Notes under the pieces: generated by a model | Database searches by the model: none | Seen by the model: the letters and a program-made list of their open reading frames with translations, nothing else | Told to the model about the DNA's origin: nothing | NCBI RefSeq assembly: GCF_018991925.1 | Contig: NW_024744357.1 | Location: 4,998,919-5,062,918 of the forward strand | From: Homarus americanus | Taxonomy: Eukaryota > Arthropoda > Malacostraca > Decapoda > Nephropidae | Direction: 5' to 3' | Length of the DNA stretch: 64,000 nucleotides | In this document: positions 21,327 to 32,359 of the stretch, one piece after another | Numbering within the stretch: the first letter of the stretch is position 1 | Layout: the number at the start of each line of letters is the position of its first letter | Program-made: the position numbers and the translations under genes

Positions 21327-21828
21327 GAGGCTCCCCCTGTTTGAACGTTATCTAAAATACACGTCTTGTTATCTAAGGGCTAAAGGAGTAGGGGAAAGGG
21401 AAGGTTTAAAGGGCGACTAAAAGGGGTAAAATTAAGGGGTTGACCAAAGGGGTAGTGGGTGGTTTAAGGGGAATTAAGGGAGTAAGGGGTGGTGTTTAAG
21501 GGGTTACTAAGGGGTAGTGAGTGGTTTTAAGTGGGTACTAAGGGGTAGTGGGTGGTTTTAAAGGGTAATAAGGGGTGGTGTTAAGGGGTTACTAAGGGCT
21601 AGTGGGTGGTTTTAAGGGATAGTGGGGGTACTAATGGGAAGGGGTGTTTTTAAGGGGTCTAAGAGAGTAAGAGGTGGTGTTAAGGAGTTGCTGTCAAGGG
21701 TTACCAAAGGGGGAGGAGGTGTTAAACCATAAAAGGGGGAATTATCTCATTAAGGGGAGAGGCTTTAGAGATTAAGGGGTCCAGGGGGGAAGATTTATCA
21801 GTTGGTGGGGATTAACTAACACTGCACG

Positions 21829-21882
<54 letters not shown>
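21233..21882. repeat. (GACA)n, AAGGGG-type minisatellite and (CT)n
   Basis: (GACA)n with GAGA interruptions covers 21233-21328. Irregular units of TTAAGGGGTTACTAAGGGGT and GTAGTGGGTGGTTTTAAG cover 21380-21800. (CT)n covers 21833-21882. Confidence 0.85.
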
Positions 21883-21883
<1 letters not shown>

Positions 21884-22154
21884 GTGTGTCCCCAACACCT
21901 GACCTCAACAATAACAATAACTTAACCTAACCATTGAGGTGTCGTAGAGTTTAAGTAAGTGAGGTAGGGTCGACACAGGGCCACTTCACCGTCAGGAGGA
22001 AACATATACTGCAGAAGGTGAAGACAATAGAGGTCGTGGAGACTGTTACATGGTATGACGACAACAGTAAAGTTAAACGGTAAACGGGAACTGTTGTTGT
22101 CTTGTGTGTTATGGTTGTGGTGTCGCGATGAGGCACTTGGGACGGTTGTAATGG

Positions 22155-22218
22155 TAACGGTGTGTGGGTGTGTGGGTGGGTGTGTAGGTGTGTGGGAGTG
22201 TGTGTGTGTGTGGGTGTG

Positions 22219-22249
<31 letters not shown>

Positions 22250-22250
22250 A
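22155..22250. repeat. GT-rich microsatellite
   Basis: Imperfect (GT)n with GGGT interruptions. Confidence 0.9.
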
Positions 22251-22269
22251 AGCATAAACTCTGAGTGCT

Positions 22270-22355
22270 TGGGCGGTGTAAACGTTTTTTTGCTCTACGT
22301 CTTGCAAAGGATGTCAGTGAGTGCCCAATAAACTAGCCTTCTCGCGGGACAAATA
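22270..22355 (+). mobile_element. 3' end of the RNase H-bearing LINE family
   Basis: GTGTAAACG, CTTGCAAAGGATGT and GTGCCCAATAAACTAGCCTT followed by CTCGCGGGACAAAT match, with few differences, the reverse complement of 5804-5884, where the tail follows an RNase H/zinc-finger coding remnant. Only the 3' untranslated end is present, so this is a severely 5'-truncated insertion. It ends in an A-rich stretch (AAATAAAAAATACAAAT). Confidence 0.65.
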
Positions 22356-22439
22356 AAAAATACAAATATTAATTAAATCATTCGTTGACCTTTGGCACCT
22401 TCTTCTGTAGTAGTGGCACTCTAGTAGTTACAGTGCCAG

Positions 22440-22676
22440 TAGGTGTCTTCTTCTTCTTCTTCTTCTTCTCCTCCTTCTTCTTCTTCTCCTTCTTCTCCTT
22501 CTCCTTCTTCTTCTTCTTCTTCTTCTTCAAAATCAGTTCTCGGCTGCTAGTGATCAATCAGCGACTAGCGTAGGATATAAGCTGAGTTGTGATTGGTGGA
22601 GTGGTTAGTTTACACGTGAATGGGCGTCGTTTCAGCTCCATTCGACGATTTAGGTTAAGAATGATAGATAGATAGT

Positions 22677-22741
<65 letters not shown>

Positions 22742-23160
22742 ACCAAAATGATCATATTAGCCTCCCCCTCCTCCTCCCCTCCCCATCACCCCAGAGGCGA
22801 GGGGTGGGGGGTTAGGTGAGGTGGGTTTCGGCCCCTACCTGAGGAGGAATGGGGCGTGTCTCGTCTCCTCCTCTCTGTTTGATCGTTAATGTATTCCCCC
22901 ATTATTCTTCCCCTTCCCTCTCCCTCATCCCTCCTCCCACCTCTCCACCATTCTTCCCCCCCCTCCTCCTCCTACTACTTACCTCTCCCCTACCTCCCTG
23001 CACCTCTCCCTACCTTTCCTCCTCTCACCCCCCCCTCCTTCACCCCCCTTCTTCCCTGGTCAGTCCTACAGGAGCCACACACCACGTACACCACAGTACA
23101 CCACACCACACACCACAGTACACCACACCACACCACACACCACACCACACACACCACAAT
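22440..23160. repeat. (CTT)n, (CT)n, C-rich and CACCACA tracts
   Basis: (TTC)n covers 22447-22530, (CT)n 22681-22742, a C/T-rich tract 22890-23070 and CACCACACCA repeats about 23085-23157. No gene is supported. Confidence 0.9.
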
Positions 23161-23483
23161 CTCATTCCCAGTTTAATCAGCACAGGTATACAGCACAGGT
23201 ATACAGTATTTCCTACCTGTTAATTATGTATCAGTAATTAGTTACCTATGCGTACACCATCAGTTCATTATACTATTGTTTAATATCTTTCTTCACTGTC
23301 AGGTAACTTTATTTTAACATCTATTGGGAATTGTTTTTATAATTATATTTAATGTTTATAATAACGTCATAGATTTCAGTCATTATTTGTTAGATAAATT
23401 TGTATGTACATTTTTAGACTTAATTTTTGTACTTAATATATAAACTTAATTTTATCTTTCTTCATTTTTATTGGTGATCGTCG

Positions 23484-23900
23484 TGTATGTATGTATGTAT
23501 GTATGTATGTATGTATGTATGTATGTATGTATGTATGTATGTATGTATGTATGTATGTATGTATGTATGTATGTATGCCATCAACGTCAAGTAACAACTG
23601 TATTATGTATTATTCATTTGTTCTTTATATATTGTGTAATTGTTTAAACTGTATTTGTTTGTTTGTTTGTTTGTTTGTAGCCTATGGAGGAGGGAGGGAG
23701 GGAGGGAGGGAGAGGTTGGATGGGAAGAGGAGAAGGAAGGAAGGAAGGTTAAGAATGAGGGAAGAAGGAAGGACGGAAGGAAAACAGGAAAGGAGGTAGA
23801 GAGAGGATGGGAAGGAGGGGAGAAGACGTAAGAAGGGAGGGAGAGTTAGAGAGGGAGGGAAGGAAAGAAGGAAAGAAGGAAAGAAGGAAGAAGGAGGAAA
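23484..23900. repeat. (GTAT)n, (GTTT)n and (GGAA/GGGA)n
   Basis: (GTAT)n covers 23484-23577, (TTTG)n about 23658-23680 and purine-rich GGAGGGAGGGA/GAAGGAAGG covers 23688-23910. Confidence 0.92.
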
Positions 23901-24039
23901 GAAAGGTACAATGAATGAAGGAGGGAAGGTCTTAATGACTCAACTAGATGGATGGTCGTTCAGAATGGTTAAGGTTGCCAGTTTGTGACTATTTTTTTTT
24001 TGGTATAAAGTGAAGAGAGAGAGAGAGAGACTCATCAAC

Positions 24040-24090
24040 CTAGCCTAACCTAACCTAACCTAACCTAACCCAACCTAACCCAACCTAACA
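24040..24090. repeat. Short (CCTAA)n telomere-like block
   Basis: About eight tandem CCTAA units, two reading CCCAA. This is the C-strand of TTAGG, the standard arthropod telomere repeat. Confidence 0.8.
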
Positions 24091-24189
24091 CCTGTCTAAC
24101 CATCTTTACCTGAACAAAACGAAACAATATGGATCATGGTACTAGATAGTGAAATAACTGGTTCGATCTGAGACGTTCTGGGATTGGTC

Positions 24190-24660
24190 AGGTTTTCGGG
24201 TAAATTGGAATGTGGGGTAGTTAAGGGTAGGGGGTGGTAGTTAAGGGTATAGGTGGTGGTAGTTAAGGGTATAGGTGGTGGTAGTTAAGGGTAGGGGTGG
24301 TAGTTATGGGTATGGGTGATTAGACATGTGAATTATGTTCCTAGTGGTAATTGTGGTTAGTTGTTGGTGATGGTTGTGGTGGTGGTTGTAGTAGGGGGGT
24401 TGTGTGGCAGTGGTGGTGGTTGTGGTGGTGGTTGTGTGGTAGTGGTGGTGGTTGGTAGGGGTTGTGGTAGTGTGGTGGTTGTGGTAGTGGTGGTGGTGGT
24501 TGTAATAATTGGTTGTGGTAGTGTGGTGGTGGTTGTAGTAGGGGTTGTGGTGGTGGTTGTAGTAGGAGTTGTGGTAGTGGTGGTGGTGGTTGTAATGGAG
24601 GTTGTGGTGATTGTGGTGGCTGTCGTTGTGGTGATTGTGGTTGTGTTGTCTGTGGAATCC
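24190..24660. repeat. GTTAAGGGTA and (GTG/GTT)n repeats
   Basis: AGTTAAGGGTATAGGTGGTGGT-type units cover 24215-24310 (several copies). A (GGT/TGT)n tract covers 24361-24650. Its Val/Gly reading is a repeat artefact. Confidence 0.88.
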
Positions 24661-24736
24661 CCTCAGTGGACTCTTCTATCCAAAGTTATTATTATTATTA
24701 TTATTGTTTTCGTTATTACTTGGTTAGTTTACTGTA

Positions 24737-24770
24737 GGTTAGGTTAGGTTAGGTTAGGTTAGGTTAGGTT
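24737..24770. repeat. Short (TTAGG)n telomere-like block
   Basis: Six perfect AGGTT units, in the orientation opposite to the block at 24040-24090. Confidence 0.85.
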
Positions 24771-25544
24771 AATCATCTAGTAAAACAAACTGAGGGAGGG
24801 GGGGGGGAACTCATTACGTGATATGAATAATTTAATGTAAAAATATTCTTGAATGGCCGGAAACACGACCCACATCTGGCAAATTTCCCTCAAGTGACAG
24901 AAGAAACTTTCCCTCACCTCTCCTCCATGTTGTGGGCGTTGTCTTCGTCACGGGACAGTAAGCGACGTAAACAAACAGTCATTTGTTCCTCTGTTATACG
25001 GAACGAATGAGAGACCTCGACCCAACCTGCCCCTTGTTTGTTGACCTGTGTGTGTGTGTGTGTGTGTGTCTGTGTGTGCGTGTGTGTGTGTGTGTGACCT
25101 GGTTGTGTATAGAGGAAGATGGGGGATTAACCCTTCCCTTCCCTCCCCTTCCCCTTCCTCTTCCCCTTCCCCTTTCATTCCCCTTTCCCTCCCCTCTCTT
25201 CCTTCACCCCCCACCTAGATAATAACCTACACGGGGCTACCCCCTCCCTAACTACCTTGAACCAGCCAATTTGATGGTTATTACCCGCCCGACGATGACC
25301 AGATGGAAGGGGAGGAGGAGAGAGAATTAACCCCGAGGAAGATGACTTAGGTGAACCAGCTGACCAGTCTAGGTGAACCAGCGAGTGAGTGAGTGAGCGA
25401 GTGAGTCAGCGAGTGAGTGAGTGAGTGAGTGAGCGAGTGAGTGAGCGAGTGAGTGAGTGAATGGTTTAATTACGGATAGATAGCAAAAATATAAATTGAT
25501 AAATAGAGAAGAGAGAGAGATAAGAAAGAGAAGAGAGAAGGAAA

Positions 25545-25576
<32 letters not shown>

Positions 25577-25716
25577 GAGGGTTCACCTGTCGTATTAATT
25601 CCACAAAGGTGAATAAGTTATACCTGAGAGCAGGTCGACCCTACCTGCCTAAATCCTTGTCTGGCCCACGACCTCACGACCCTCTCTCTCTCTCTCTCTC
25701 TCTGTCATTTACGCCG

Positions 25717-25757
<41 letters not shown>

Positions 25758-25980
25758 GTAATGGTCTATATCCCCGTGAGGCAGAGTCCATCACGTTCTG
25801 GTCTTAGTGGGGACAAGGCTCTTTAGTTAATTGGTTACCTGTACATCACCTGTGGCTGTGTTGGTGCTTGTTTGTGACCACTGATTATCCCCCTCTCTCT
25901 CTCTCTTCTTCAACTTAATCACGCATTTCCGTCACCGTATCAAATATTTATAACAAAACACCTAAGCGGACAAAACATTT
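24771..25980. repeat. Mixed microsatellites in non-coding DNA
   Basis: (GT)n covers 25048-25097, a CCCTTCC tract 25135-25210, (GAGT)n 25382-25460, (GA)n about 25505-25570, (CT)n 25683-25703 and (GT)n 25721-25755. No gene seen between them. Confidence 0.88.

Positions 25981-25982
<2 letters not shown>

Positions 25983-26070
<88 letters not shown>
25983..26070. repeat. (AC)n microsatellite
   Basis: About 44 uninterrupted AC units. Confidence 0.97.
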
Positions 26071-26074
<4 letters not shown>

Positions 26075-26129
26075 TACACACACCTATTACCTGTCTTCCC
26101 CCCATGTAATTCACAACCCACGATATGGC

Positions 26130-26300
26130 AACATTGTTTACCTGGGGGCTACGCCAGCTCATCAGTGCAGGCAAGAGAGTTACATCCCACGGTTTACCAT
26201 AAGGTCGGCAAGCCATATTATCTTCCATGGTCAAATGAGCCTTAATAACAGTATCCTGAAAGCCACACTGCTCATTTGTCCCCTGAAACACGTGTACTCG
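26130..26300 (-). CDS. Possible internal exon, unidentified
   Basis: The minus strand reads GTNEQCGFQDTVIKAHLTME, then DNMACRPYGKPWDVTLLPAL and MSWRSPQ. A donor-like CAG|GTAAAC follows on the minus strand near 26145, and a candidate acceptor (GTGTTTCAG) lies near 26284. Composition is protein-like and not repetitive, unlike the surroundings. I recognise no family. Without neighbouring exons it could be chance or transposon debris. Confidence 0.22.
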
Positions 26301-26469
26301 GACCAGCCTCAATATTTACAATGTACAAATTAGGCATTGAATAGAGAAGTGACCTTAAATATGGCGGGTACATTAAGGTAATTAATTAGTTGGTTTATTT
26401 AGCTGTTAGCGAATGTAATTAGTATAGAACACCTGAAAATTTGGTCCCCCAAGTTATTAGATATTTTAA

Positions 26470-26865
26470 CGCTAAGCTAACCTAACCTAATCTAACCTAA
26501 TCTAACCTTACCTAACAGAATCTAACCTAATCTAACCTTACCTAACAGAATCTAACCTAATCTAACCTTACCTAACAGAATCTAACCTAATCTAACCTAA
26601 TCTAACCTTACCTAACAGAATCTAACCTAACCTAACCTAACCTAACCTAACAGAATCTAACCTAATCTAACCTTACCTAACAGAATCTAACCTAATCTAA
26701 CCTAATCTAACCTTACCTAACCTAATCTAACCTAATCTAACCTTACCTAACCTAATCTAACCTTACCTAACAGAATCTAACGTAATCTAACCTTACCTAA
26801 CAGAATCTAACCTAATCTAACCTAACCTAACAGAATCTAACCTAATCTAACCTAATCTAACCCCC
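26470..26865. repeat. Degenerate telomere-like array (TAACC/TAATC)n
   Basis: About 400 bases of 5-base units: CTAAC, CTAAT and CTTAC, with a recurring CTAACAGAAT spacer. They form a higher-order unit of roughly 30-40 bases, TCTAACCTTACCTAACAGAA, repeated about ten times. It derives from CCTAA, the arthropod telomere C-strand. Its ordered variant pattern shows amplification after divergence, so it is an interstitial array rather than a telomere end. Confidence 0.85.
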
Positions 26866-26889
26866 AGGTAGAGTTAGTGTGTCTTTAAT

Positions 26890-26927
26890 CAGGTGACTTA
26901 TGCTAGGGTGGCTAATCTACAGGTAAT
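26890..26927. repeat. Copy of the GTGGTTAATCT dispersed motif
   Basis: CAGGTGACTTATGCTAGGGT followed by GGCTAATCTACAGGTAAT matches the arm at 2941-2983 and lies just after the telomere-like array. Confidence 0.5.
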
Positions 26928-27017
26928 CCGTTCACTGTATCCACCCGCTGAGTACAGTAACATAATCACCTTGAGTACAATGCCTTCGTACTCTGGGGAA
27001 GATGTAGTCGAACTCAA

Positions 27018-27180
27018 AGAAGAAGAAGAAGAAGAAGAAGAAGAAGAAGAAGAAGAAGAAGACGAAGAAGAAGAAGAAGAAGAAGAAGAAGAAGAAGAAG
27101 AAGACGATGAAGAAGAAGAAGAAGAAGAAGAAGACGACGAAGACGAAGAAGAAGAAGAAGAAGAAGAAGAAGAACGAAAC
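27018..27180. repeat. (GAA)n microsatellite
   Basis: GAA repeats with GAC interruptions. The poly-Glu or poly-Ser frames are artefacts. Confidence 0.95.
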
Positions 27181-27279
27181 ACCTTACCTCACTTCAGAAC
27201 GAACGCCTTCCCCATCTTCAGACAATAATAAACGAATGAGGCCTTGGAACTCTGTACTCACCCCACGAGCACCACCTGA

Positions 27280-27920
27280 TACCCAGAGGGGGGAGGGGAG
27301 GGAGAGGGGGTGGATGACATGTTTAGGGGTAGGGAAGGAAGAGAGGGGTGAGGGGTGGATGAATTAGGCGTAGTAAAGGGGGAGATGAAAGGAGGGAGAA
27401 AAGAAGGAGGGAAGGAAGGAGAAGAGAAAGAAAAGAAACAGGAAGGGGGAGGAAAAAGTGAAAAAAATATCGTGCGTAGAGAGAGAGAGGATGCCAGGGA
27501 GAGAGAGAGAGAAGGTGTCAGGGAGAGAGAGAGGGGTCAGGAGAGAGAGAGGGTACTGTGGAGGTCAGGGGAGAGAGAGAGAGAGGGTGTCAGGAGAGAG
27601 AGAGGGTGTCAGAGGAGAGAGAGGGTGTCAGGGAGAGAGAGAGGGTGTCAGGAGAGAGAGAGGATGCCAGGGGAGAGAGAGAGGGAGAGAGGAGGAGAGA
27701 GAGAGAGAGGTGTCAGGGAGAGAAAGGGGGAGAGAGAGAGGTGTCAGGAGAGAGAGAGGGTGCCAGGGAGAGAGAGAGAGGGTGTCAGGAGAGAGAGAGG
27801 GGTGTCAGGGAGAGAGAGAGGGTGTCAGGGAGAGAGAGAGGTGTCAGGGAGAGAGAGAGAGGGTGTCAGGGGAGAGAGAGAGGGTGTCAGGAGAGAGAGG
27901 GTGTCAGGAGGACTCTAAAC
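27280..27920. repeat. Purine-rich minisatellite (GGTGTCAGGGAGAGAGAGA)
   Basis: From 27480 on, units of about 20-25 bases (GGTGTCAGGAGAGAGAGAG) repeat some 18 times with variable (GA)n length. Upstream, 27280-27470, is G/A-rich. All three plus frames are open only because the unit lacks stops. Confidence 0.9.
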
Positions 27921-28077
27921 CGAGGGCGGCCCGACCTTGACCAGCCGAGGGGAAAGGTGAAGTCCCTCCCCCATCCCCCTCATCATCCCCTACCCTCCCC
28001 ACCCCTCATTCCCTTCCCTCCCCCATCCCAGAACCCAATCAAGATGGAGTATGAATGCGATTACGTGAAAGTGACGG

Positions 28078-28460
28078 TAGGTTAGGATAGGTTAGGTTAG
28101 GTTAGGATAGGATAGGATAGGTTAGGTTAGATATAGGATAGGTTAGGGTTAGGACAGGGTTAGTTAGGTTAGGAGAGGATAGGTTAGGATAGGTTAGGGT
28201 TAGGATAGGTTAGGTTAGATAGGAGGATAGAAGATAGGAGAGTTAGGGTTAGGTTAGATAGGATAGATTGGTTAGGTTAGGATAGGTTAGTTAGATAGGT
28301 TTAGATAGTTTAGGTTAGGATAGGTTGTATTGGTTGTATAGAATAGATGATTGTTAGGATAGTGTGGAAGAACAATGATAAACTGCTTACACGATTAGAC
28401 CAACCCATCCTAACCTAACCTAACCTAACCAATCCTATCCTAACCTATCCTAACCTAACC
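28078..28460. repeat. Inverted pair of telomere-like blocks (GGTTAGGATAGG / CCTAACCTATCC)
   Basis: GGTTAGGATAGGTTAG-type units fill 28078-28335. The complementary CCTAACC/CCTATCC units fill 28405-28460, about 70 bases later and in inverse orientation, so the pair can fold back. The ATAGG variant is shared by both arms. Confidence 0.82.
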
Positions 28461-28477
28461 TGAAATGTTGGAAAGGA

Positions 28478-28492
28478 CACACACACACACAC

Positions 28493-28564
<72 letters not shown>

Positions 28565-29100
28565 GGAATGAGTCATGGAAAATACGATGCTTCACTCACC
28601 TCACCTCCCTCCTCCTCCTCCCTTCCTGTTCCTCCTCCCCCCTCCCGTTCCTCCTTCCATCCTCTCCACCTCACACACTCCTCTTACCCCTTCCCCCCTT
28701 CCCTCCTCCTCCCTCCTCCTCCCTCCTCCTTCACCTTCCCACCTCTCCCAGTGGCTGTCTCCCACACTCACCTCAGCACACCTGGTCGTCTCTCTCCTCT
28801 CCCCCTCCCTCACACCCTTCCCTCCCCCTCCCCCTATCACCCCCTTGATGGTGGTTAAGAGACCTGAATGGTGCTGGCCACCTCCCTCCTCCTCCTCCTC
28901 CTTGTCCCCTTCCATTCATTCTTCTCCTTCCTTCAGTCCCCCTTTCCTTCCTCCTTCTTTCACTACCCCTTTGTTATTCCTTCTCACCCCCTTCCATCAC
29001 CCTAACCCTCCTCCTTCCTCCTTCACCCCATCTTCCACTATCCTTCTCCCTCCTTTATCTCCTCCCTCTCCCTCCCCCCACCCACCCTCCTCCCCTATGG
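28478..29100. repeat. (CA)n followed by a C/T-rich tract
   Basis: (CA)n covers 28478-28562 and CCTCCTCCCT-rich pyrimidine sequence covers 28600-29095. Long Pro/Ser/Leu frames are artefacts. Confidence 0.9.
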
Positions 29101-29344
29101 GCTGTCTTTCACCTTATGGGGGCAATTTTAAGACCAGCCATGTAACCTCCTCCTCCTCCCCCATTATATCCAAACCCTTCTTTTCATTATTTATTCGCTA
29201 TTATTTTTGTTTATATTTTAATTCGTATTATTCAGGTGTTGACAGCCAAGATAATAGTTGTTGTAGTGGTTGTAATAGTTGTAGTTGTAGTGGTTGTTAT
29301 AGACTGTGTTGTTACCCAATAGTTGTGGTAGATAGTAATGTGCC

Positions 29345-29585
29345 TTTCCACACACTCACACACACACACCACACTCACACACACACACACTCACACACAC
29401 ACACACTCACACACACTCACACTCACACTCACACCACTCACACACACACACACACACTCACCACACACTCACACCCACACACTCAACGTTGCTCACCATC
29501 TGGATTCGCGGCCCTCCCTCCAGGACCCCTTCCACTTCTCCCCTCCCTTATCGTGGGAAAGTGAAGGAGGGAGTCCTGTCCATGG

Positions 29586-29630
<45 letters not shown>

Positions 29631-29885
29631 CATGACGCGTGAGAGAGAACATGAAAAGGAGTGAAGGAAAAGTTGCTCTATTGCCTCCATCTCTTCCTCC
29701 TTCTTCTCCTCTTCCCTCCCTCCTTTCCTCTCCACATTCCTGTCTACTTCCCCTCCTTCACTTATCCTTTTACCTCCTCTCTCCTCTCTCTCCTCTCCCT
29801 CCTCCCCCTCTCTCTCTCCCTCTCCATCTCCATCTCTCCCTCCCTCTCCATCTCCCTCTCTACCTCCCACTTCATCTCACTGTCC
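29345..29885. repeat. (CA)n, (CT)n and CTCC-rich tracts
   Basis: (CA)n with CTCACA variants covers 29349-29483, (CT)n 29590-29628 and CTC-rich pyrimidine sequence 29685-29885. Confidence 0.9.
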
Positions 29886-29907
29886 ACCTCTCTTCCTCCT
29901 CACATAG

Positions 29908-30475
29908 AACAAGAGAGCATCGAGACGTGATGTACGAGAGAGGAGGATCGTAAACCATCCAAACTGAAGCAATTTATTCAATCATTTATTTAAATTAGAA
30001 CAAAATAAACAATAGACACGTGACTTTGAGGAAAAATGATCGTAAATAAAAGTATAGAAATAATTATACGAAAACTATAAAACCGAAAGATATCAAAAAA
30101 AGTTATTATCGTTTGTATGTTCCCCAATAAGAAAATATTAAACAAAAGTAGACGATAAATAACAAGATTCAGAAAACAGATAAACATCAGATGGACAACT
30201 GAGACAAGAGAGCATCAAGGTACTCAGACGTGACTTACAGAAAGAGGTTTTGATCCGCTACGAAGCCGGATCGTGTCTCCTCGTTCCTTATTACGAATAC
30301 CACAACCTCACACAAAACAAGAGAGCATCTGGGCAAGACAAACAGATAAATCATGAAATATTTTAAAGAAATACTTGATAAAAAACCCAAGAATGAAAAA
30401 CAATAAACGTTTAAACTTTTAGAGAAGAATAACATGACAAAAGAAGAAACAAAAGAGGATCGAGATACCTTGACG
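29908..30475. repeat. Degenerate units with AACAAGAGAGCATC
   Basis: The motif occurs at 29908, 30204 and 30315, and in altered form at 30455 (AACAAAAGAGGATC). After the first two copies comes a similar GACGTGA(T/C).TAC sequence. A related motif, AACAAATGAGCATC, heads the repeat units at 35459-35890, so the two loci share ancestry. Confidence 0.5.
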
Positions 30476-30596
30476 GAGGGGATCGTGTCCACCAGTCAGT
30501 TATTACGTTAAGGAGAAAAATTCTGTGTTTTGATATTTGCCGGAGCTTGGTGTGTGTGTGTGTTTGGAAGGTTTCTCTTGTTTTTGTTTTTTTGAT

Positions 30597-31645
30597 GGCA
30601 GTGGTATCGAGGGGAAAGTTTTAAATTGGATAAAATCATGGCTCACCGATAGAACGCAGAGGGTCAGCGTTGATGCTGTTAAATCTGAGTGGGGCCTTGT
30701 AACCAGTGGGGTTCCCCAGGGGTCAGTACTAGGCCCACTCTTGTTCATAATCTACATAAACGATCTAGATACTGGGATCAGCAGTGACATAAGCAAGTTT
30801 GCGGATGACACCAAAATAGGGCGGCAAATTATCTAGGGCAGGATGCAAATGCATTACAGGAGGATCTAAATAAACTGCAGGGTGGTCTGAAAAATGGCAA
30901 ATGAAATTCAACACCAGCAAGTGCAGCGTACTTAATATTGGAAGAACAAATTTATAATGTATACAGCCTTAACAACATCAACCTAGAGAAGTCGAATTGT
31001 GAAAGAGACCTAGGGGTACTTAAAGCCGGACCTACGGCCAGGAAAACAGTGCGTTAATGTTCGAAATAAGGCAAACAGAGTATTGGGTTTTATATCTAGA
31101 AGTGTAAGTAATAAGAGTGCAGAGGTCTTATTGCAACTATATCTTGCGCTAGTCAGGCCGCACCTCGATTATGCGGTCCAGTTCTGGTGCCCTATTATAG
31201 AATGGATATAAATTCACTAGTCGGTGCAGCGAAGAATGACGAAAATGATTCCGGGACTTAGAAACCTTCCATATCAGGATAGGTTAAAGAAACTTAACTT
31301 GCATTCCTAGAAAGACGAAGAGTGGGGGAGATATGATAGAATTATTTAAGTGGGTGAAAGGAATCAATAAAGGGATAGATAGATAAAGTTCTTATAATAT
31401 CCGAGCAGGATAGACTCGGAGCAACGGATTCAAGTTGATAAGTTTAGGTTTAGGAGGAGATAGGAAGAAACTGGTTTACAAATAGGGTGGTGGACGGAGG
31501 AACAAGCTTAGCAACTTGTAGTAAGTGCTGAACCTGAAAGTTTTTAAAAGGAGGCTAGATAGATTCATGGATGATAGAGAGTGGTAGTAACTCGACAGGA
31601 CCTGCCATGCACAGGCCAACCGGCCTATTGCAGACTCCTTATTTC
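30597..31645 (+). mobile_element. CR1/L2-like LINE, 5'-truncated, degraded
   Basis: The RT palm reads GKVLNWIKSWLTDRTQRVSV, VTSGVPQGSVLGPLLFIIYI, then FADDTK, the catalytic Asp pair. Downstream, in shifting frames, come KWQMKFNTSKCSVLNIG (thumb side), NKANRVLGFISRSVSNKSAE with LYLALVRPHLDYAVQFW, and the tail FTNRVVDGG ... LKVFKRRLDRFMD. It ends with a 3' untranslated part containing CCTGCCATGCACAGGCCAAC. There are several stops and frameshifts. The RT fingers and the endonuclease are missing. Clade is judged from motif style only. Confidence 0.75.
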
Positions 31646-32330
31646 TTTATTTTCTTAGATGTTTGTCAGATCTCTCTCTCTCTTGCAGAGGGTCGTGAGG
31701 TCATTACAGTAACCTGATAATATTGGAACACACGCACCAGTCACGACTCTGTTTCAGTGCCAGTCTTCCTTCTTCACTGCCAGTCATTCTTACTCACTCT
31801 TACTACCAGTCACTCTCAAACTCACTACCAGTCCCTGTTACTCGTTGCCAGTCACCCTTACTACCAGTCACCCTTAATTCTCCCCCACAGTTGTAATCAG
31901 CTGAGTTTGCGACGTGATGCTGCCGTGACGTCACTATGAGGGCGGTGTTAAGAGTGAAGTGTTGACCAATCAGGACACGCCCTCCTCTCTGATGGACGGT
32001 GTTTGTGGGTGGCTGTTCCTGATACCGCTTTATGTTTGTTTGTTTGTTTTTATATTCTTGCTGTTATGTTTTATTTGTGGTTTATGATGGATCCTACTGA
32101 AGCAAATGCGTAATACTATTAAACACACGCACACACACACACACACACACGCATGTACTGTTACACAAAGACAGTCACACATACACATCTATACGGACAC
32201 AAACACAGTCACACATACACATTCTCTCTCTCACACACACACACACACAAGGAAAAGTAAGGGGGGGGGGAAGGTGTTTCGAGGAAGAGGTCTTGACACA
32301 CACTTGAAGTAATCGTTCATCTGAGTGTTG
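31646..32330. other. Non-coding sequence with CA-type microsatellites
   Basis: CACTCTTACTACCAGTCAC-like short units cover 31775-31880, a TGACGTCA site lies at about 31926, and (CA)n covers 32123-32150 and 32233-32250. No gene seen. Confidence 0.45.
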
Positions 32331-32359
32331 AGTTAGTGACTGTATTCAACACTTTTCTT

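Noticed and set aside
23484..23577. Possible CRISPR-like or regularly spaced repeat arrays among the satellites
   Set aside because: All arrays here are direct tandem repeats without unique spacers, in eukaryotic DNA; no CRISPR feature is present.
27355..28085. Arg/Glu/Gly-rich frames of 160-187 codons
   Set aside because: A GA-rich minisatellite is open in all three plus frames with no conserved sequence.
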